From contig NW_022985206.1 in NCBI RefSeq assembly GCF_010093535.1, positions 179,864 through 243,575 on the forward strand: DNA of 63,712 nt, in the 5' to 3' direction. The notes beneath the pieces are model-generated. The model was given only the letters and a program-made list of their open reading frames with translations. It was not told where the DNA came from and searched no databases. Positions 12,609 through 23,677 of this stretch are shown one piece after another (the first letter of the stretch is position 1; the number at the start of each line of letters is the position of its first letter). The stretch comes from Lindgomyces ingoldianus. Taxonomy: Eukaryota > Ascomycota > Dothideomycetes > Pleosporales > Lindgomycetaceae. The position numbers were made by a program, and so were the translations under genes.

Positions 12609-13953
12609 TATGCAAGGCAAGCTGTTGATTTTTCAAGGATTTCTATCGATTTGCTGTCGTCACTCTGTTTTATATGCTGCCCCTCACGAGACGGACTGCA
12701 AGAGTAAGACTGACAAAATCCCTCCTCTTGCACCATCAAACGGGGTAGACCGAAATATATGCATCCGCACGGCACAGCTCTACGCCCAGAATTCTGTTCA
12801 CCGCGGCAATGAACATCGGGGTCCAAACAAACACATCTTTGGTGGTGAGGAGTGGGTCACGGATCCCACTGCGGGCATCTTACCCCACTACGCGCCAAGC
12901 GGCCGGATGATGCACTCGTGTTTGGATGTCTCGAGACTAGGGATTGGGTAGAGCGGAATGCAGGGCGAAAGAACGGAATAGAGGGGCGTTCAAAGGATGT
13001 GATAAGCGCTTGCGTCGGGAGGCCCGAGGTTGGAGGAGGGGCGTCGGCTTCGGCTTGGGGTTATGCAAGAGCTTGCCCATGCGGCGAGTGTGGAGGAATA
13101 AGCGGGGTTTCTATGTTGGGTAAGTCGGGGTAACACGTGCTTGATGAGGAATCTGGAGTGGTAAATATGCTTGAGAGGCGATATTTACGCGATTCTACAA
13201 CAGGATCATAGGCTTTCCACCTCCTTACGCCCATATTGTAGGGATGGATTAAAAGTATCACGTGGTTCACTTTCATCTCGATACCACCTTGGAAATAACT
13301 CTACGTAGTTATCCGTATAATAAATAAAATCGGTAGTGACGTAAATCCACCTTTCCGAAGAGATCTCGTGTTAACAAAGAGGCTTGAGATTCAAAGTATC
13401 AATGGGCAAGTGCGGAACCGCAACCGCTGGAGTATCGGAAGACGGCAAGTGAGCGCTAAGTAAGATCGGCCATTTGTGACTGTTGAGCAAATGCTTGTAC
13501 TGAACCTCGATTTTACCTGTATGCTCACCACAAAGTATGGGCGGATGGAAAGCGATATTTATCGTCCGCGTCCCGGATCGAATGCTAGGGATGTTAGATT
13601 CCTTATGAAGAATATTAAAAACGGCCAAGCGCGTGAAGGAAGAGGGAAAGGGAGGAAAGAATGCGAGCTGGCTATAGAGCAGGACTCTTAAGATGTAGGG
13701 GTGACCTCCTGGGAAGCGCGAAAGAGAATATGTGAGAGATGAAGAAAAATACACCTTGGACCAACGACGCTGACGCAGTTTGAGTACACATCAATATAGC
13801 GCTTAGGACAACGTCATAACAATTGGAATTCCTGCTCCAGCAACTTAGAGATGTGTGTAGAAAACTACACCTCCTCAAGGTGCAAGCTTCACTCCAGAAC
13901 ATTTCAATAATCCTTTCACATCTACCTTCCTCTGATCCCCAGGACATCTCAGC
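12609..13953. other. Intergenic, no supported gene
   Basis: Holds the promoter of the phenol monooxygenase (minus) on the left and of the broken dehydrogenase (plus) on the right. Open frames at 12,559-12,951, 13,371-13,754 and 13,672-14,085 lack domain signal and lie on opposite strands across each other. Confidence 0.45.
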
Positions 13954-14675
13954 ATGACTGCCAACAACTTCGACTTCAAAATCACCATTATGGCGGGGGG
14001 AGGCGGCAGAATCGGGAAAGCCATGTCTGAATGGGTTATCAATGTGGGGAAGAAGGTCTTTATCATCGGCAGCACGAATCCACACTGACGCCTACTGTGA
14101 TGGAAATCGAAGCGGCAGCTTACTACCCATTAATATTAGTTATTAGTGACATCTCGTCGATCCTGGCTTTGTAAGAAAGACCATAGCTGGGTATCCGGAG
14201 TCAGCTGGGTATCCGGAGTCAGCTGGGTATCCGGAGTCGGCTGTTTTGTCAACGATGCTGGTTTCCAGAGACCACCCGAGGTCCTCAATGACGATGAGAC
14301 TGAGTTGCTGAAGAAGGCGGATCAGGAGATCGATATCAACATCAGGGCCCGCTTCATCTGGCTGTCGAGCTACTGAATTACTTTAAACCGAAGCCGAGCG
14401 CTGTGGTAGTTAATGTAAACTCAGTGTTGGGCTTCAATTCGATGAGTAATCAACCCAGTGTACAATGGGACAAAGGCCTAGTTGCATTCTGGAGCATGAC
14501 GCTCCGGACGCAGCTGAAAGACACGAATATTAGGGTGATAGAGATCGAGCCTCCGACTCTAGCTACAAATCTCTACCGAGAAAGGAAAGATCCGAATGAT
14601 AACAAGAAGATCAAGAATCCAAGAGCGATGTCAGTCGAGGGGATCATTGAAGAGATGACGAAGAAGAGGGGGTGA
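13954..14675 (+). pseudogene. Short-chain dehydrogenase/reductase (DltE-like), disrupted
   Basis: Starts at ATG 13,954. The first 44 codons give a clear Rossmann start: ITIMAGGGGRIGKAMSEW, then KKVFIIGST, before a TGA. The next part resumes at VNDAGFQRPPEVLNDDE (the NAG motif as NDAG), runs to DINIRAR, then shifts frame to GPLHLAVELLNYFKPK, and continues as AVVVNVNSVLGF, FWSMTLRTQLKDTNIRVIEI and EPPTLATNL to a TGA at 14,673. Known: in this SDR group the active site reads YNGTK followed by FW.MNLRTQL. Here the tyrosine position reads V in PSVQWDK, so the catalytic Tyr is missing while Lys remains. Together with the stop, the frameshift and an 18-bp triplication, this is a dead gene. Its neighbour is an intact FAD monooxygenase and, beyond it, a dead alcohol dehydrogenase. 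Confidence 0.8.
14185..14238 (+). repeat. Perfect 18-bp tandem triplication inside the SDR pseudogene
   Basis: Three identical head-to-tail copies of AGCTGGGTATCCGGAGTC at 14,185-14,202, 14,203-14,220 and 14,221-14,238. They translate in frame as SWVSGV three times, just before the NDAG region. The identity of the copies points to recent slippage after the gene died. Confidence 0.95.
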
Positions 14676-15153
14676 GAATATTGGGGTGAGAATATTGGGG
14701 TGAGGTCGGGTGCTCGGTTCATCCCATAGCAGAAGCAGGCGTTTGGAAGGATTATGCAGAGATGGCGCACCGATTTTGAATGGCAATCGTGCGATGTGTG
14801 TCTGAATAATGATGGCTGATGAATTGAAGACTAGCTCGATAAATGAATTATAGAGGTTCGATTTGCTGAATAACAGGGCGATGATTAAGTCATGCCGCAA
14901 GAACTGTACGCAGGGACGAGCAGCGACTCGGTTGTTCACTGCGCCTTTCGTCGAAACCGTCTCTGAGGAGGAAAGACGAGAATGGCGCGGACAGCACTTG
15001 CAAAGTGGCAGCCCCGCCAAGTGTCTAGCACACGCTACAACTCGTGCACCCCTGTCACCTCTAGCTTTTGTTTACGTCCCATCCCACTTTCGCCGCCTCA
15101 TTACCTCGACACCCTAAATTCTTCCCAGCACCCAATACAATCCACGCGCAACA
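14676..15153. promoter_or_regulatory. Upstream region of the Csm1/Pcs1 gene, with an MCB-like site
   Basis: No gene. A 14-bp direct repeat (TGAGAATATTGGGG twice, 14,673-14,700) follows the SDR pseudogene stop. ACGCG at 15,144-15,148, ten bases before the Csm1 start, matches the core of the MBF/MCB element that drives G1/S genes in yeasts. This fits a kinetochore gene, but a five-base match alone is weak evidence. Confidence 0.3.
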
Positions 15154-16817
15154 ATGGCGCCCCGCAATCCCGTCGCAAACATATCCTTCACCGTCGACTC
15201 TGCCTCCGAGGACGAAATGGCACGCGACGTCAATTCCTTCCCGACTCCAGACTCCAACACCGAGAACAAGGTCCCGGCGCGCAAAGGACGCGGAAAAGCT
15301 GCGCAAAACGCAAAACCTGCACCTGCGACAAAGAAAATCGCGAAAGTGAAGGTTCCGGCGCGTCGAGCTAGTGGCGGGTCTGTGTTGGGGGTCAAGAAGG
15401 AAAAGGCAGCAGTTACAAAGAAGTCAGGCCCGAGGGCCGGCCGCAAAGTCCTTGCCGAGCGCCAGAATACGAATATGAGTGACACCGAAGAGGTGGATGA
15501 ATTCGAAGGCGAGGAGGAGATAGTAGGACCAGTGGCGGAGGTTAAGGTAACGAGGCGGGGACGACCGGCGAAGGCGAAGAAGGTGCAAGAAGAAGATGAG
15601 AGCGTGACTGAGATACCTGCACCGCAGAAGAAGGCGCGCAAAGTCGCTGATGCAAAGCCAATTGCGAAGGCTGCGGCTAAGACGAAGGCTGCGACCAGAT
15701 CTAAGCCCTCGAAACGCGCCTTATCTCCCAAACCAGAAGCCAAGGTTATCCCAGAAACCCAGCCGGAACCGGACCTAATGGACATCGAAGAGTCGATTGA
15801 GGTGGACGAGATTCCCGAGACTCTCCCTCCCCCACCTTCACGAGCCACCGCCCGTCGTGCGCCTCAACCATCCGCCAATCAACGTCAGCCGGCAGCAGCA
15901 CACCGTCGAGCAGGAAGCGCGTCGGACTCAGAGCGAGATCCAGCGTTGAGGCGAAAGCTAGGTGACATCACCAGGAAGCTAGAGGCCATGACAACCAAGT
16001 ATGAGAGCTTGAAAGAAGTCGCAACATCCGGCAAAGACACGAACTTCGACCAACTGAAGCGAAAGACAGAACAGGCTTCCAAGGACCAAGACGCTATCAT
16101 CAAGGCGCTGAAACAGCAAATCGCCGAATACCAGTCCCGAACCTCAGACATGTCTGCCATGAAGAAAGACGTCACAAAACTAGAGAAGGAGAATTCTCGC
16201 CTCGCATCCGAGAACAAGACACTCACGAGCTCCCTGTCCTCGGCACAGAACGAGAACAAGGCACTTACCGCGAAGCTGGCAGCGGCCCGCTCCTCTGTCC
16301 CTCCTGAGTCCAAAAACGTCCCTGGAAGCGCCGTAAAGCCGCGCTCAGTCGTACTCCCCGGTTCTGCGGAAGCCGCCAAGGAAGCACAGCTCCGACAGCT
16401 CAAAGAAGACCTCTACAGCGACTTGACCGGCCTGATCGTCCGCGGCGTGAAGAAAGGCAGCGAAGGAGAAGACGTGTATGATTGCTTACAAACTGGTCGC
16501 AATGGAAGTAAGTCCGGTTCCCCTCCACCCTTCACCCTCCACTGCACGTTATATTCCACCCTCCCTAGCGTCGCATAACCTAACATGTCCTATTCTTAGC
16601 CCTCCATTTCCACCTATCAGTCGCAGCAGACGGTGACAACTATGACGATACCGAGTTCGGGTACTCACCGCTATTGGACGAGAATAGGGACAAGGATCTG
16701 TTAGATATTCTGCCAGATTATCTGACTGAGGAGATTGCGTTCCCGAGATGCCATGCCTCGAAGTTTTATATGAAAGTTGTCGATTGTATGACAAAGAAGG
16801 TTGTTATTGAGGAGTGA
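15154..16817 (+). CDS. pcs1: Monopolin complex subunit Csm1/Pcs1, kinetochore and rDNA protein
   Basis: In yeasts Csm1/Pcs1 forms a V-shaped dimer that crosslinks kinetochore components, prevents merotely (fission yeast), co-orients sister centromeres in meiosis I (budding yeast) and tethers rDNA in the nucleolus. Two exons, 15,154-16,507 and 16,600-16,817, flank a 92-bp GT-AG intron with branch CTAAC; splicing restores QTGRNG-TLHF and a 523-aa protein. Seen: a basic, Lys/Ala/Pro-rich tail to about residue 260 with an AT-hook-like RRGRPAK (134-140); a long coiled coil at about 263-378 (LEKENSRLASENKTL, AQNENKALTAKL); then the globular Csm1 domain, LKEDLYSDLTGLIVRGV, DVYDCLQTGRNG, TEFGYSPLLDE and LPDYLTEEIAFPR. 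Apart from the tail this is the family's standard layout. A start at 15,154 is the first ATG and gives MAPRNP. Confidence 0.9.
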
Positions 16818-17396
16818 GCTGCTGCAGGCTATGAAAGAGGCTTTGGAGTGTCATGTCATGCATGTAATGACGAGAGTGAAGGCGGAATGGTGATGGGCAA
16901 GGTTTGAATTGGTGTTGGGGCGGGTAGATGGGCTGGAATGGACTAGTGCTCCAGGTTTGCTTCGGAGTTTGGGCTGGTTTGGATCGCACGGGTGATGAAC
17001 GATACCTGGCGTATGGTTAACGATCTTGGACAGCACATGTTTATGTTCCCGGAGTGCTGCTGTGGGTTCTTTTCTAGTATCTGAGCTTAATCCAACAGAC
17101 TCCTATTTTCAATACGAGAGAGTCGGGGGCCGCGAGGTAGCGTGGCGTGTGGTGTTGCGTGTGGAGAAGTTGTGCAGTTCCGGCGATGTGATGGCTTTTG
17201 GTACAATTGCTACTGTATCTACAGTTTTACATTCCCTCACCGGCATGGATGCATCCGTCTATCCGAGAAACTGGTATGCGGCTGGCGGACCTTGCTCATC
17301 ATCATTCAAGTTCTCCCCAATTCGCAATCTCATCCCATCCATCCCATCCGTTTCCATCCCATCTTCTCCAATACCATCGTCTCCTGTCGTCTCAGC
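16818..17396. other. Convergent intergenic region (Csm1 and Atp19 3' ends)
   Basis: No gene. Contains short direct repeats of TCCCATCC-like words near 17,330-17,390, just beyond the Atp19 stop. Should hold both terminators. Confidence 0.5.
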
Positions 17397-17914
17397 CTAG
17401 TGTTTCTCCTCCCCCTGAGCCTTCTTCACAAATTCTCTGCAAAAGCGTTAGCCATCCACTACTGCCTGCATACTCTTATTCCCCCATCTCTTCCCGCTCT
17501 CCGCAGTCAAACCGAAAGCGTGGGGACGTGCAACGTACTTTATAAAGCTCTCCTCCTCCTTACTCTTCGCATTGATTGGCGGGCCTTGGTTCGACTCGGC
17601 TTTCTTACCGCCCATAGAGAGATATGCGCCGACAAAGGTAGTGCCGAGGGTGGCCATTGCGAGCTGTAAAAGCCCACCGTTAGCGCTTACATATATTGTG
17701 GTAAATTCCCCCAGCGCGACTGTTTACAAAATAGTAAAAAAGGATCGTGGTGGAAAAGGAACAGGTGTGGCGTTGATGATGTGAGGATTAGAGTGAGGTT
17801 CTGGAGTGGAGCTTTTCTGCGCTCGGCCAGCGGGAATCCGCCTGCACCGAAGAATAGGGTACTCACGACATGCGATCCGACCTGCCGGCCAGCAATCGTG
17901 TACATAGCAACCAT
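17397..17914 (-). CDS. atp19: Mitochondrial F1Fo-ATP synthase subunit k (Atp19), 70 aa
   Basis: A small single-pass inner-membrane subunit of the ATP synthase associated with dimers of the complex, not needed for catalysis. The gene has three tiny exons on the minus strand: 17,914-17,867 (MVAMYTIAGRQVGSHV), 17,663-17,539 and 17,436-17,397. Introns have good sites (GTGAGT/ACAG and GTACGT/GCAG). The spliced frame is 213 nt, 70 residues, close to the 68 aa of yeast Atp19. Seen: the family start YTIAGRQVGSH, a hydrophobic segment LAMATLGTTFVGAYLSMG, then PPINAKSKEEESFIKEFV and an acidic/basic tail ending EEKH. Reading through the second intron would give a false C-terminus. Transcribed away from the Mtp18 gene, another mitochondrial inner-membrane protein. 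Confidence 0.92.
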
Positions 17915-18260
17915 AATTGCGGTTTCTGGGTAGGAGTTGGGCGGATGGGTGGGAATGGATGGCCAATGGCTGCGGGGAGGTCGGGTCGATGAGGTTGTTG
18001 TTCAACCCGCCGGAAGCTTGACGGTTGAGGATTTTGGGATGAGTAAGCAACTACACCAGCCACATATGTGGCGGAGAAATCAGCCACTCGGAAGAAGGGA
18101 CGTCACCGAGGCGGGGAGCTTCCGGGAGCTCCATCTCTACTTCCCGAACATCGAAACGCGGCAATTCTTTGACCACTATTCTTAATCAAATTGTCTACAT
18201 TGTAGGATAGGCGCGCATACACACATAGTATAGAAGAGCAAGGATACAGGATTCTCCATT
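17915..18260. promoter_or_regulatory. 346-bp divergent promoter between Atp19 and Mtp18 genes
   Basis: Start codons face away from each other at 17,914 (minus) and 18,261 (plus). A CCAAT box lies at 17,963-17,967 (within GGCCAATGGC), about 50 bp from the Atp19 start. Known: the CCAAT-binding HAP complex controls respiratory genes in fungi. Inference: the two mitochondrial genes may be co-regulated from this interval. Confidence 0.5.
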
Positions 18261-18505
18261 ATGGTGAAAGACGACAAGAAACTCTCTGCAGAGGTCGAGG
18301 GCATTCCACACGAACGCACCGGTCAGCGTCCCGATTTCTCGTCGCCTCCCCTGAGAAAGGCTTTGCCGAAGGACTTGCAGGATACGTTGGATAGTGAAGA
18401 GAAGCTGTGGGCAACGCTGTACGAGGGGAAGTAAGTCATCACGCCCTTCCTTCTCGGAGAGTTTGAAATGGAAGATGCAGCACGCGAGCAACGCCTGGAC
18501 AACCC

Positions 18506-18540
<35 letters not shown>

Positions 18541-19458
18541 ATTCTCATCACACACCCAGCACTCTTGCAAATGTGCAGAACGAGCTAACTAACATATTCA
18601 TCTTCCTAGAGCGCAAGAATCCACAGACACATCTCTCCGCTATGCTGCCTATGCCTCCCGTATCCGCACTATAATGCTCTCTGCCCACCGCTATGTCGCT
18701 TACACCTCTGACATCGGGGAATCTTTTCGACCCGTCGCACACCCCTTCCTTGTACGGGGCGCCTACGCCGTCTCCTGGGTGTATCTGACCGGAGATGTTG
18801 CGTATGAGGGGTATAAGGCTTACTTGAGGAATCAGCGGGTTTTGCATCCCGAGCTGCATGGCGGGAAGACCGTTGACGATAGCCAGGCTCAGGCGCAGAG
18901 CGTTTGGCAAAAGGTCGTGGGGAAACTAGGCGGCGGGGAGAGCACCGCGGGAGTCGGGGTTGGAGGTATTGGTGGGGGGGAGTCGGTACCGGAGAGAGTC
19001 CCGGCGATAGAGGACTACAGAGCTGTGATGGCGCAGAGGGCGGTATTTCAGGGATTGGCGAGTATGGGATTGCCGGCATTTACGATTCACAGTATTGTGC
19101 GGTATTCAGGACGCGCGATGAAGGATTTGAAGAATAAGACACTGAGGACGTATGGGCCTATCGGGGTAAGTCTAATGTTTCCTCCCGCCGATTAATCTGC
19201 TTTCCATTTCCGTATTTTGGTTGAGAATTAAGCAAATCCGAGCTAACTTGGATGGACTTCTAGCTCGGTCTAGCAGCCGTCCCCTTCCTGCCCTACATCT
19301 TCGACAAGCCAGTTGAAGAAGCCACCGAATGGGTCTTCTACCATGGTTTCAAGGCTGTTGGCGGACCGGAAGCCGTCGAAGGAAGGCCGTCGATGGGGAA
19401 TAAGCATCTGAGGTTTAAGGAGTCCAGAGAGGGAGCGGCGAAGGAGAAGGAGCTATGA
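18261..19458 (+). CDS. Mitochondrial fission process protein Mtp18/MTFP1 family
   Basis: Mtp18/MTFP1 is an integral mitochondrial inner-membrane protein needed for normal fission in animals; fungal members are less studied. Three exons: 18,261-18,430, 18,610-19,165 and 19,264-19,458; introns of 179 and 98 bp start with GTAAGT, and the joined frame gives 306 aa. Seen: RYAAYASRIRTIMLSAHRY and AYTSDIGESFRPV, the family's conserved start; a membrane segment around AYAVSWVYLTGDVAYEGYKA; a second conserved block, QRAVFQGLASMGLPAFTIHS; and a C-terminal hydrophobic LGLAAVPFLPYIFDKPVEEA. The middle holds a variable Gly-rich insert (about residues 150-175). Start chosen because the short N-terminal exon joins in frame and is the only ATG upstream. 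Without splicing the gene appears as two unrelated fragments. Confidence 0.9.
18510..18538 (+). repeat. (TC)n microsatellite in the first intron of the Mtp18 gene
   Basis: About 29 nt of uninterrupted TC repeats within intron 18,431-18,609, upstream of the acceptor polypyrimidine region. Length is likely variable between isolates. Confidence 0.95.
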
Positions 19459-22425
19459 TGACGGAGAGGGTGGTATCGTTATCACTGCTGCTCATGATAC
19501 AACGTATACCATGGCTTATGAATTGTACACAGTACTCTGTACCGTAGATGGGTGGTATACCATTCATCTCGGCTCTTCTCGTCTCTTCTCGTCTCGCTGC
19601 GCGGGCGTTCAGCATGTATATATGAGAATCAGACTCTTCTATAACTACCCCTTTGGAGCTTTTTGTGAACACTTAGCTGCTCGTGTAGAAAGGTGGTGAT
19701 GGCATCAACACATTCGGGATGACGATTCTGGGGAGCACACATGATTCAAGAGCCCAGAAATGTCAATTTCTTTCTATACCCCGCACACATCTCTAGGAGT
19801 CTTCACGAGCTATCCCTTACTGGACGAAGAAGAAGGAGAAGTAGAAAAAGTCAGTTCCATCTCAGCACTGCATCGATGTTGTGCAGCCTCAGTCCCGAAA
19901 CTAGCATCCCCATTTTGCTTATCATTTCTGGTAGACGGTTCTATTCTTCTAGTTCTCCGCTTTCGCCTAGTAGGAATCCGGGGGCGTGCAACTCACTTTA
20001 CTCGAGTTGTACGGTACATGAGATCATACTGTCCCAGCCGGGGGCGTACTGTCTACACCTGCCGTCGGCGAAGCTAGGACAGCTAATAACATATAGAATT
20101 CCGGACTCTATCGACCTCACCCCTTAGTCTGCAAGGAATGAACTTACAAGTATAGGTGTGTTCACCTCAACTGTAGAACGATATCAAGACCGGATGGACT
20201 TCCTTGGAGACTTAGATATTGGAGGATATTGAAGCAAGCATACACGGAGATTCAGGCTCAGATATAACTATCCAACGTTAGTCTGTAGTTAACTTAACGT
20301 GTTCTACCCCAAAGCTTACCAAAAATGGGGAAAACTGTACCTTAACAACTCAGCACCGGCGTAATCATAAGTATTAATTTTTAGCCCCCAATCTTCAGTT
20401 AAGTTGCTCAGTCTCCATACCATAGTGTCCTTGACCTTCGGACGTTTGCCATTGGTCGCAAATCAATGATCTGGGGCGGAAATCCTCGTCGATTAAAGTC
20501 TGGAATTCACTGAACAAGAGACTGCTCCTCGACAAGTTATCGCTTTCAATCAGCTGATATTGTCTCGCGTTTGGGTAGGATACCGCAGAAAGGCACGCCT
20601 GAAGGGGCAATTCTGGCACGTCGTACGCAGCTGTAAGGGAGCGTTTGGATTAAAAAGGGTCTCTTTTAAAAGATAGAACAGCACGCCTAGTCTGCCTTCT
20701 TTTAAAAGCTGCAGGGGTTGCTGGTGGAGAGGCATGGTCAATAGGATGATAGGAAATTGGCGGTAGGTTTAGTGGGGTGCGCAGCTTCCTGTGAAGCTAT
20801 TAAGAGCACCAGATGCAAGAAGAATTGAGTTGATTGTTAAAGGAGTGTACCTGAAGGTCTATTTATGTAAAGGAGTATGGTAGAAAGCAGGCTGATTATC
20901 AGGCAGCATGTGGGTATAGTAGGCGGCTGTGGTGTCATGTATGCAAGCAAGCGATAGAGCTTGGAGAGCTCCGTAACTGCAAACACACCCCAGGTTGAAT
21001 GAATTAAAATGAAAGCTGTATACAACACCGAAATATTGGTAGACAATTTGTATAGTAAACAGTTAATGGGATGTGTGAAGCGAATAGGTAGCTATCTCGA
21101 GGCACTGTATTCGAACATCTCTTGGGAGAGGAAATCAGAGGTATTGATACACAACCGCCGCTGCTGCGTGGACAACTTTAACAACGAGGAACTTCCCGGA
21201 ACACAATGCCTCACCGAGAAATCCGGCGCCAATGAAGCCATTGGCAATGGGGTGGCGTATCAGCGGTCAACCACGGTCAACTAATGGATGCTCGTGGGTA
21301 CTGTCATTGATAATGCCTCCAGTGACGGGCGGAAGATCTCCTTTGGCATGGGGTATGACTATATGCTCGACGTCAACATCGACATCGACATCGAGGATGG
21401 CAAACCGTTGCTGATGCTGCCTCAAAGTCCAAGTGGTACCCACACTTATCAAACTAAGATGACAGAACAGAACTGGCAACCCAGGCTCCTTACTAGAATG
21501 AAGAGGACGATGCACAGAACTAGGACTTCTAGCACTCCTCAGGCCTTCCAGGGCTTTGCTACCCAATGCTGTATCATCATAAAAAACCGGCCACCAATAT
21601 CCCTCCAGATGTGGACAGGATCGAGGGATCCATGATTGTGAAATGGACAAATTGCATCATAGTTTCTTAGGAACTGGACTTGTGGAAGGAATTCGAGTGT
21701 ACAATAAGCTCGGGTGACGGCGGCAGTCGGGCTCCTAGACTTCAGAGACAAACGAGATATGGAGTTGAAAGAACGTGGACGCCCAGGAAACTTGAAAAAG
21801 GGAGAACAGAAATGGGGCTCATTCTCAACCCCGGATTGTATCTCCTTTCTCGCCGTATTGCTCCGCTAAGTCTCCTTCGAAGGCCTTGAGCAAGCCCTCA
21901 CAGCCTCGAAATTCTGCCAAAAGCGAGCACCGAAATATCTACATAGGCGCGGTTCCAACTTGACAGGACGTTATTGTGCGGTTGCCTTCTGAAAAGAAAA
22001 AAAAAGGCGCGTTCACGTGCAACCCGTGCCCTCAACACCACATCCTAGTGCCTCTTGGAAAACATGTTTCCTCCACCTCGCAACCCAAACTAATCCTACA
22101 ACCCACCAAACCTGTCTAAATGATCTCGCATGTTGGACGACATCAACCAACCACCGCGGACATTGCATCCAAAAGCAGCGAATCAAGGTGTATAAATGGC
22201 TAGCGCCGGTCGTATCCACGCGTCCCCAAGGCGGACTTTGAGGGTGCGGCGTGGCTGTGCCATATGATTCCGAGCCAACAACCCGCAGACCCACCGAAGT
22301 CCTAACTTCCATCATCGTCACCTGAACCAAACCTTACTTCTCACCTCTTCACCTCCTTAATTCTCAGGCCCTTTTTCCTAAGGCTCTAATATTTCTTTTT
22401 GGTCCATACAGACGATGTTGTGAAA
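19459..22425. other. Gene-poor 3-kb interval
   Basis: No gene I can support. Open frames on both strands (19,741-20,127; 20,395-20,741; 21,009-21,284; 21,267-21,751; 22,013-22,330) overlap each other and show no family signal. A hexamer repeat, GACATC about four times, sits at 21,372-21,396. A-rich run at 21,991-22,004. Old gene remnants are possible between 21,200 and 21,750 on the minus strand, but nothing is identifiable. Confidence 0.4.
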
Positions 22426-22942
22426 ATGCATCCCCTCACCCTCGTTAGTCTTCTCGCTTTCTTCTGGACAACTATTGGGATTGTTGTCGCCAGTGACACA
22501 GTCGGAGAAAACCGCATCAAAGTCTTTCTCTTCGCCGCGCCGGCTTTCTTTCAGGCTTCTGAAGTCGATGCGGGAAAGGATATTTGTGTGTCTTTAGGGA
22601 ATAATCTGTTCGTCGCATATTTGGAGCGAAAGAATACACGGAGAACTGATTGTTGGTCGCAGAATTGATGGGAAAACCCAATCCATTCTTATCGGTGGCG
22701 CTGATGTCGATGCTGTGTGGGCGAGGAAGGATCATTGGAGTTGCACGTTTTATGAGTATGTGATGGATCCTTGCCGCTTTGGCTGGATGATGGATGGATC
22801 ACGCTAATCAGGGGGTAGTAATTACAACTGCGAAACTGGGCCTACTCGGAACTTGACTTTTGTCGACGGCGTAAATAGCCTCGGAGGCGTGGGGTGGCAA
22901 ACGAAGATCCACAGTCTAAAATGCGGCGTCGATTCCGATTGA
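22426..22942 (+). CDS. Putative small secreted protein; gene model uncertain (intron or frameshift)
   Basis: The ATG at 22,426 opens a good signal peptide: MHPLTLVSLLAFFWTTIGIV, then VASD. The first frame stays open to 22,668, but coding-like sequence switches frame before that: ELIVGRRIDGKTQSILIGG, ADVDAVWARKDHWSCTFY, then after a 63-bp GT-AG intron (22,756-22,818) DNYNCETGPTRNL, FVDGVNSLGGVGW and QTKIHSLKC to a TGA at 22,940. The two later segments share a frame across that intron. The first junction needs either an intron at 22,522-22,597 with a poor donor (GTCTTT) or a one-base frameshift, making this a pseudogene. Cysteines around W-S-C, Y-N-C and L-K-C look like disulfide positions of an extracellular protein. 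No family recognised, so function is unknown. Confidence 0.45.
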
Positions 22943-23677
22943 GAGTGAAGGCGCGCCGATGTTGGAATGGAAAGCTGGTCTGTTGTGGTTGGGAGTCTGC
23001 TTGGGGCGAGGAAGATGCGAATGTTTTGAGAGAGCTGGCCAGTTTCCTAGTTCTGGACACAGCTCGGACTGTTCAATGACCCTCTATTGGGCTTGAACCG
23101 CGTCCCCGAGGATGATCACACCCCCACCTAGCCGACACCTACACTCGACATAACCCGCCTTATGGACTCAGACCCGTAAAGTATCACCACGCGCTTTACA
23201 CTGCCCATGATGGTCATCTACCCTGGACGCTTACTCGTCGCAAAGCATGCATCAAACCAATTCATACTAGGCTACCCACTGGTCCATCATGCTCACCATT
23301 CACCACCAAACCCAAAAGCTACCCTGCATGGCGCGTAGTCGAGACTCGTTTGGATATGAGGGTACGAAAAGGTTGGCTTGGCATCTGCTTATGGTCCAAA
23401 AGAAATGTTGCAGCCAAGGGCAGAAGCCTCGGTTCAGCTTCTCTGTGTGAAGGCCCGCTAGGCGAGTAATAATATAATATCAGGAATTGGAAAATCAAGA
23501 AGTTATTACTTGAAGAGTATTATGGCTTGTCGAATCAGGCGACAAGAGAGTCGCATAGTAATTTGACACATGAAGAAACACGTAAGATTCTAACGATGTC
23601 ATAATATCATTATCATGGGTATCACGAACCCAAAACCCAAACGAAAACCAAATCAACGCGATGCAATGTGATGCTGC
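22943..23677. other. Intergenic
   Basis: No coding signal; holds the 3' ends of the putative secreted-protein gene and of the AN1 zinc-finger gene, which converge. The 23,460-23,620 part is AT-rich but not repeat-like. Confidence 0.5.

Noticed and set aside
15114..15848. 244-codon minus-strand frame
   Set aside because: Antisense shadow of the low-complexity, Lys/Ala-rich N-terminus of the Csm1 gene; Ser/Phe-rich product typical of such shadows.
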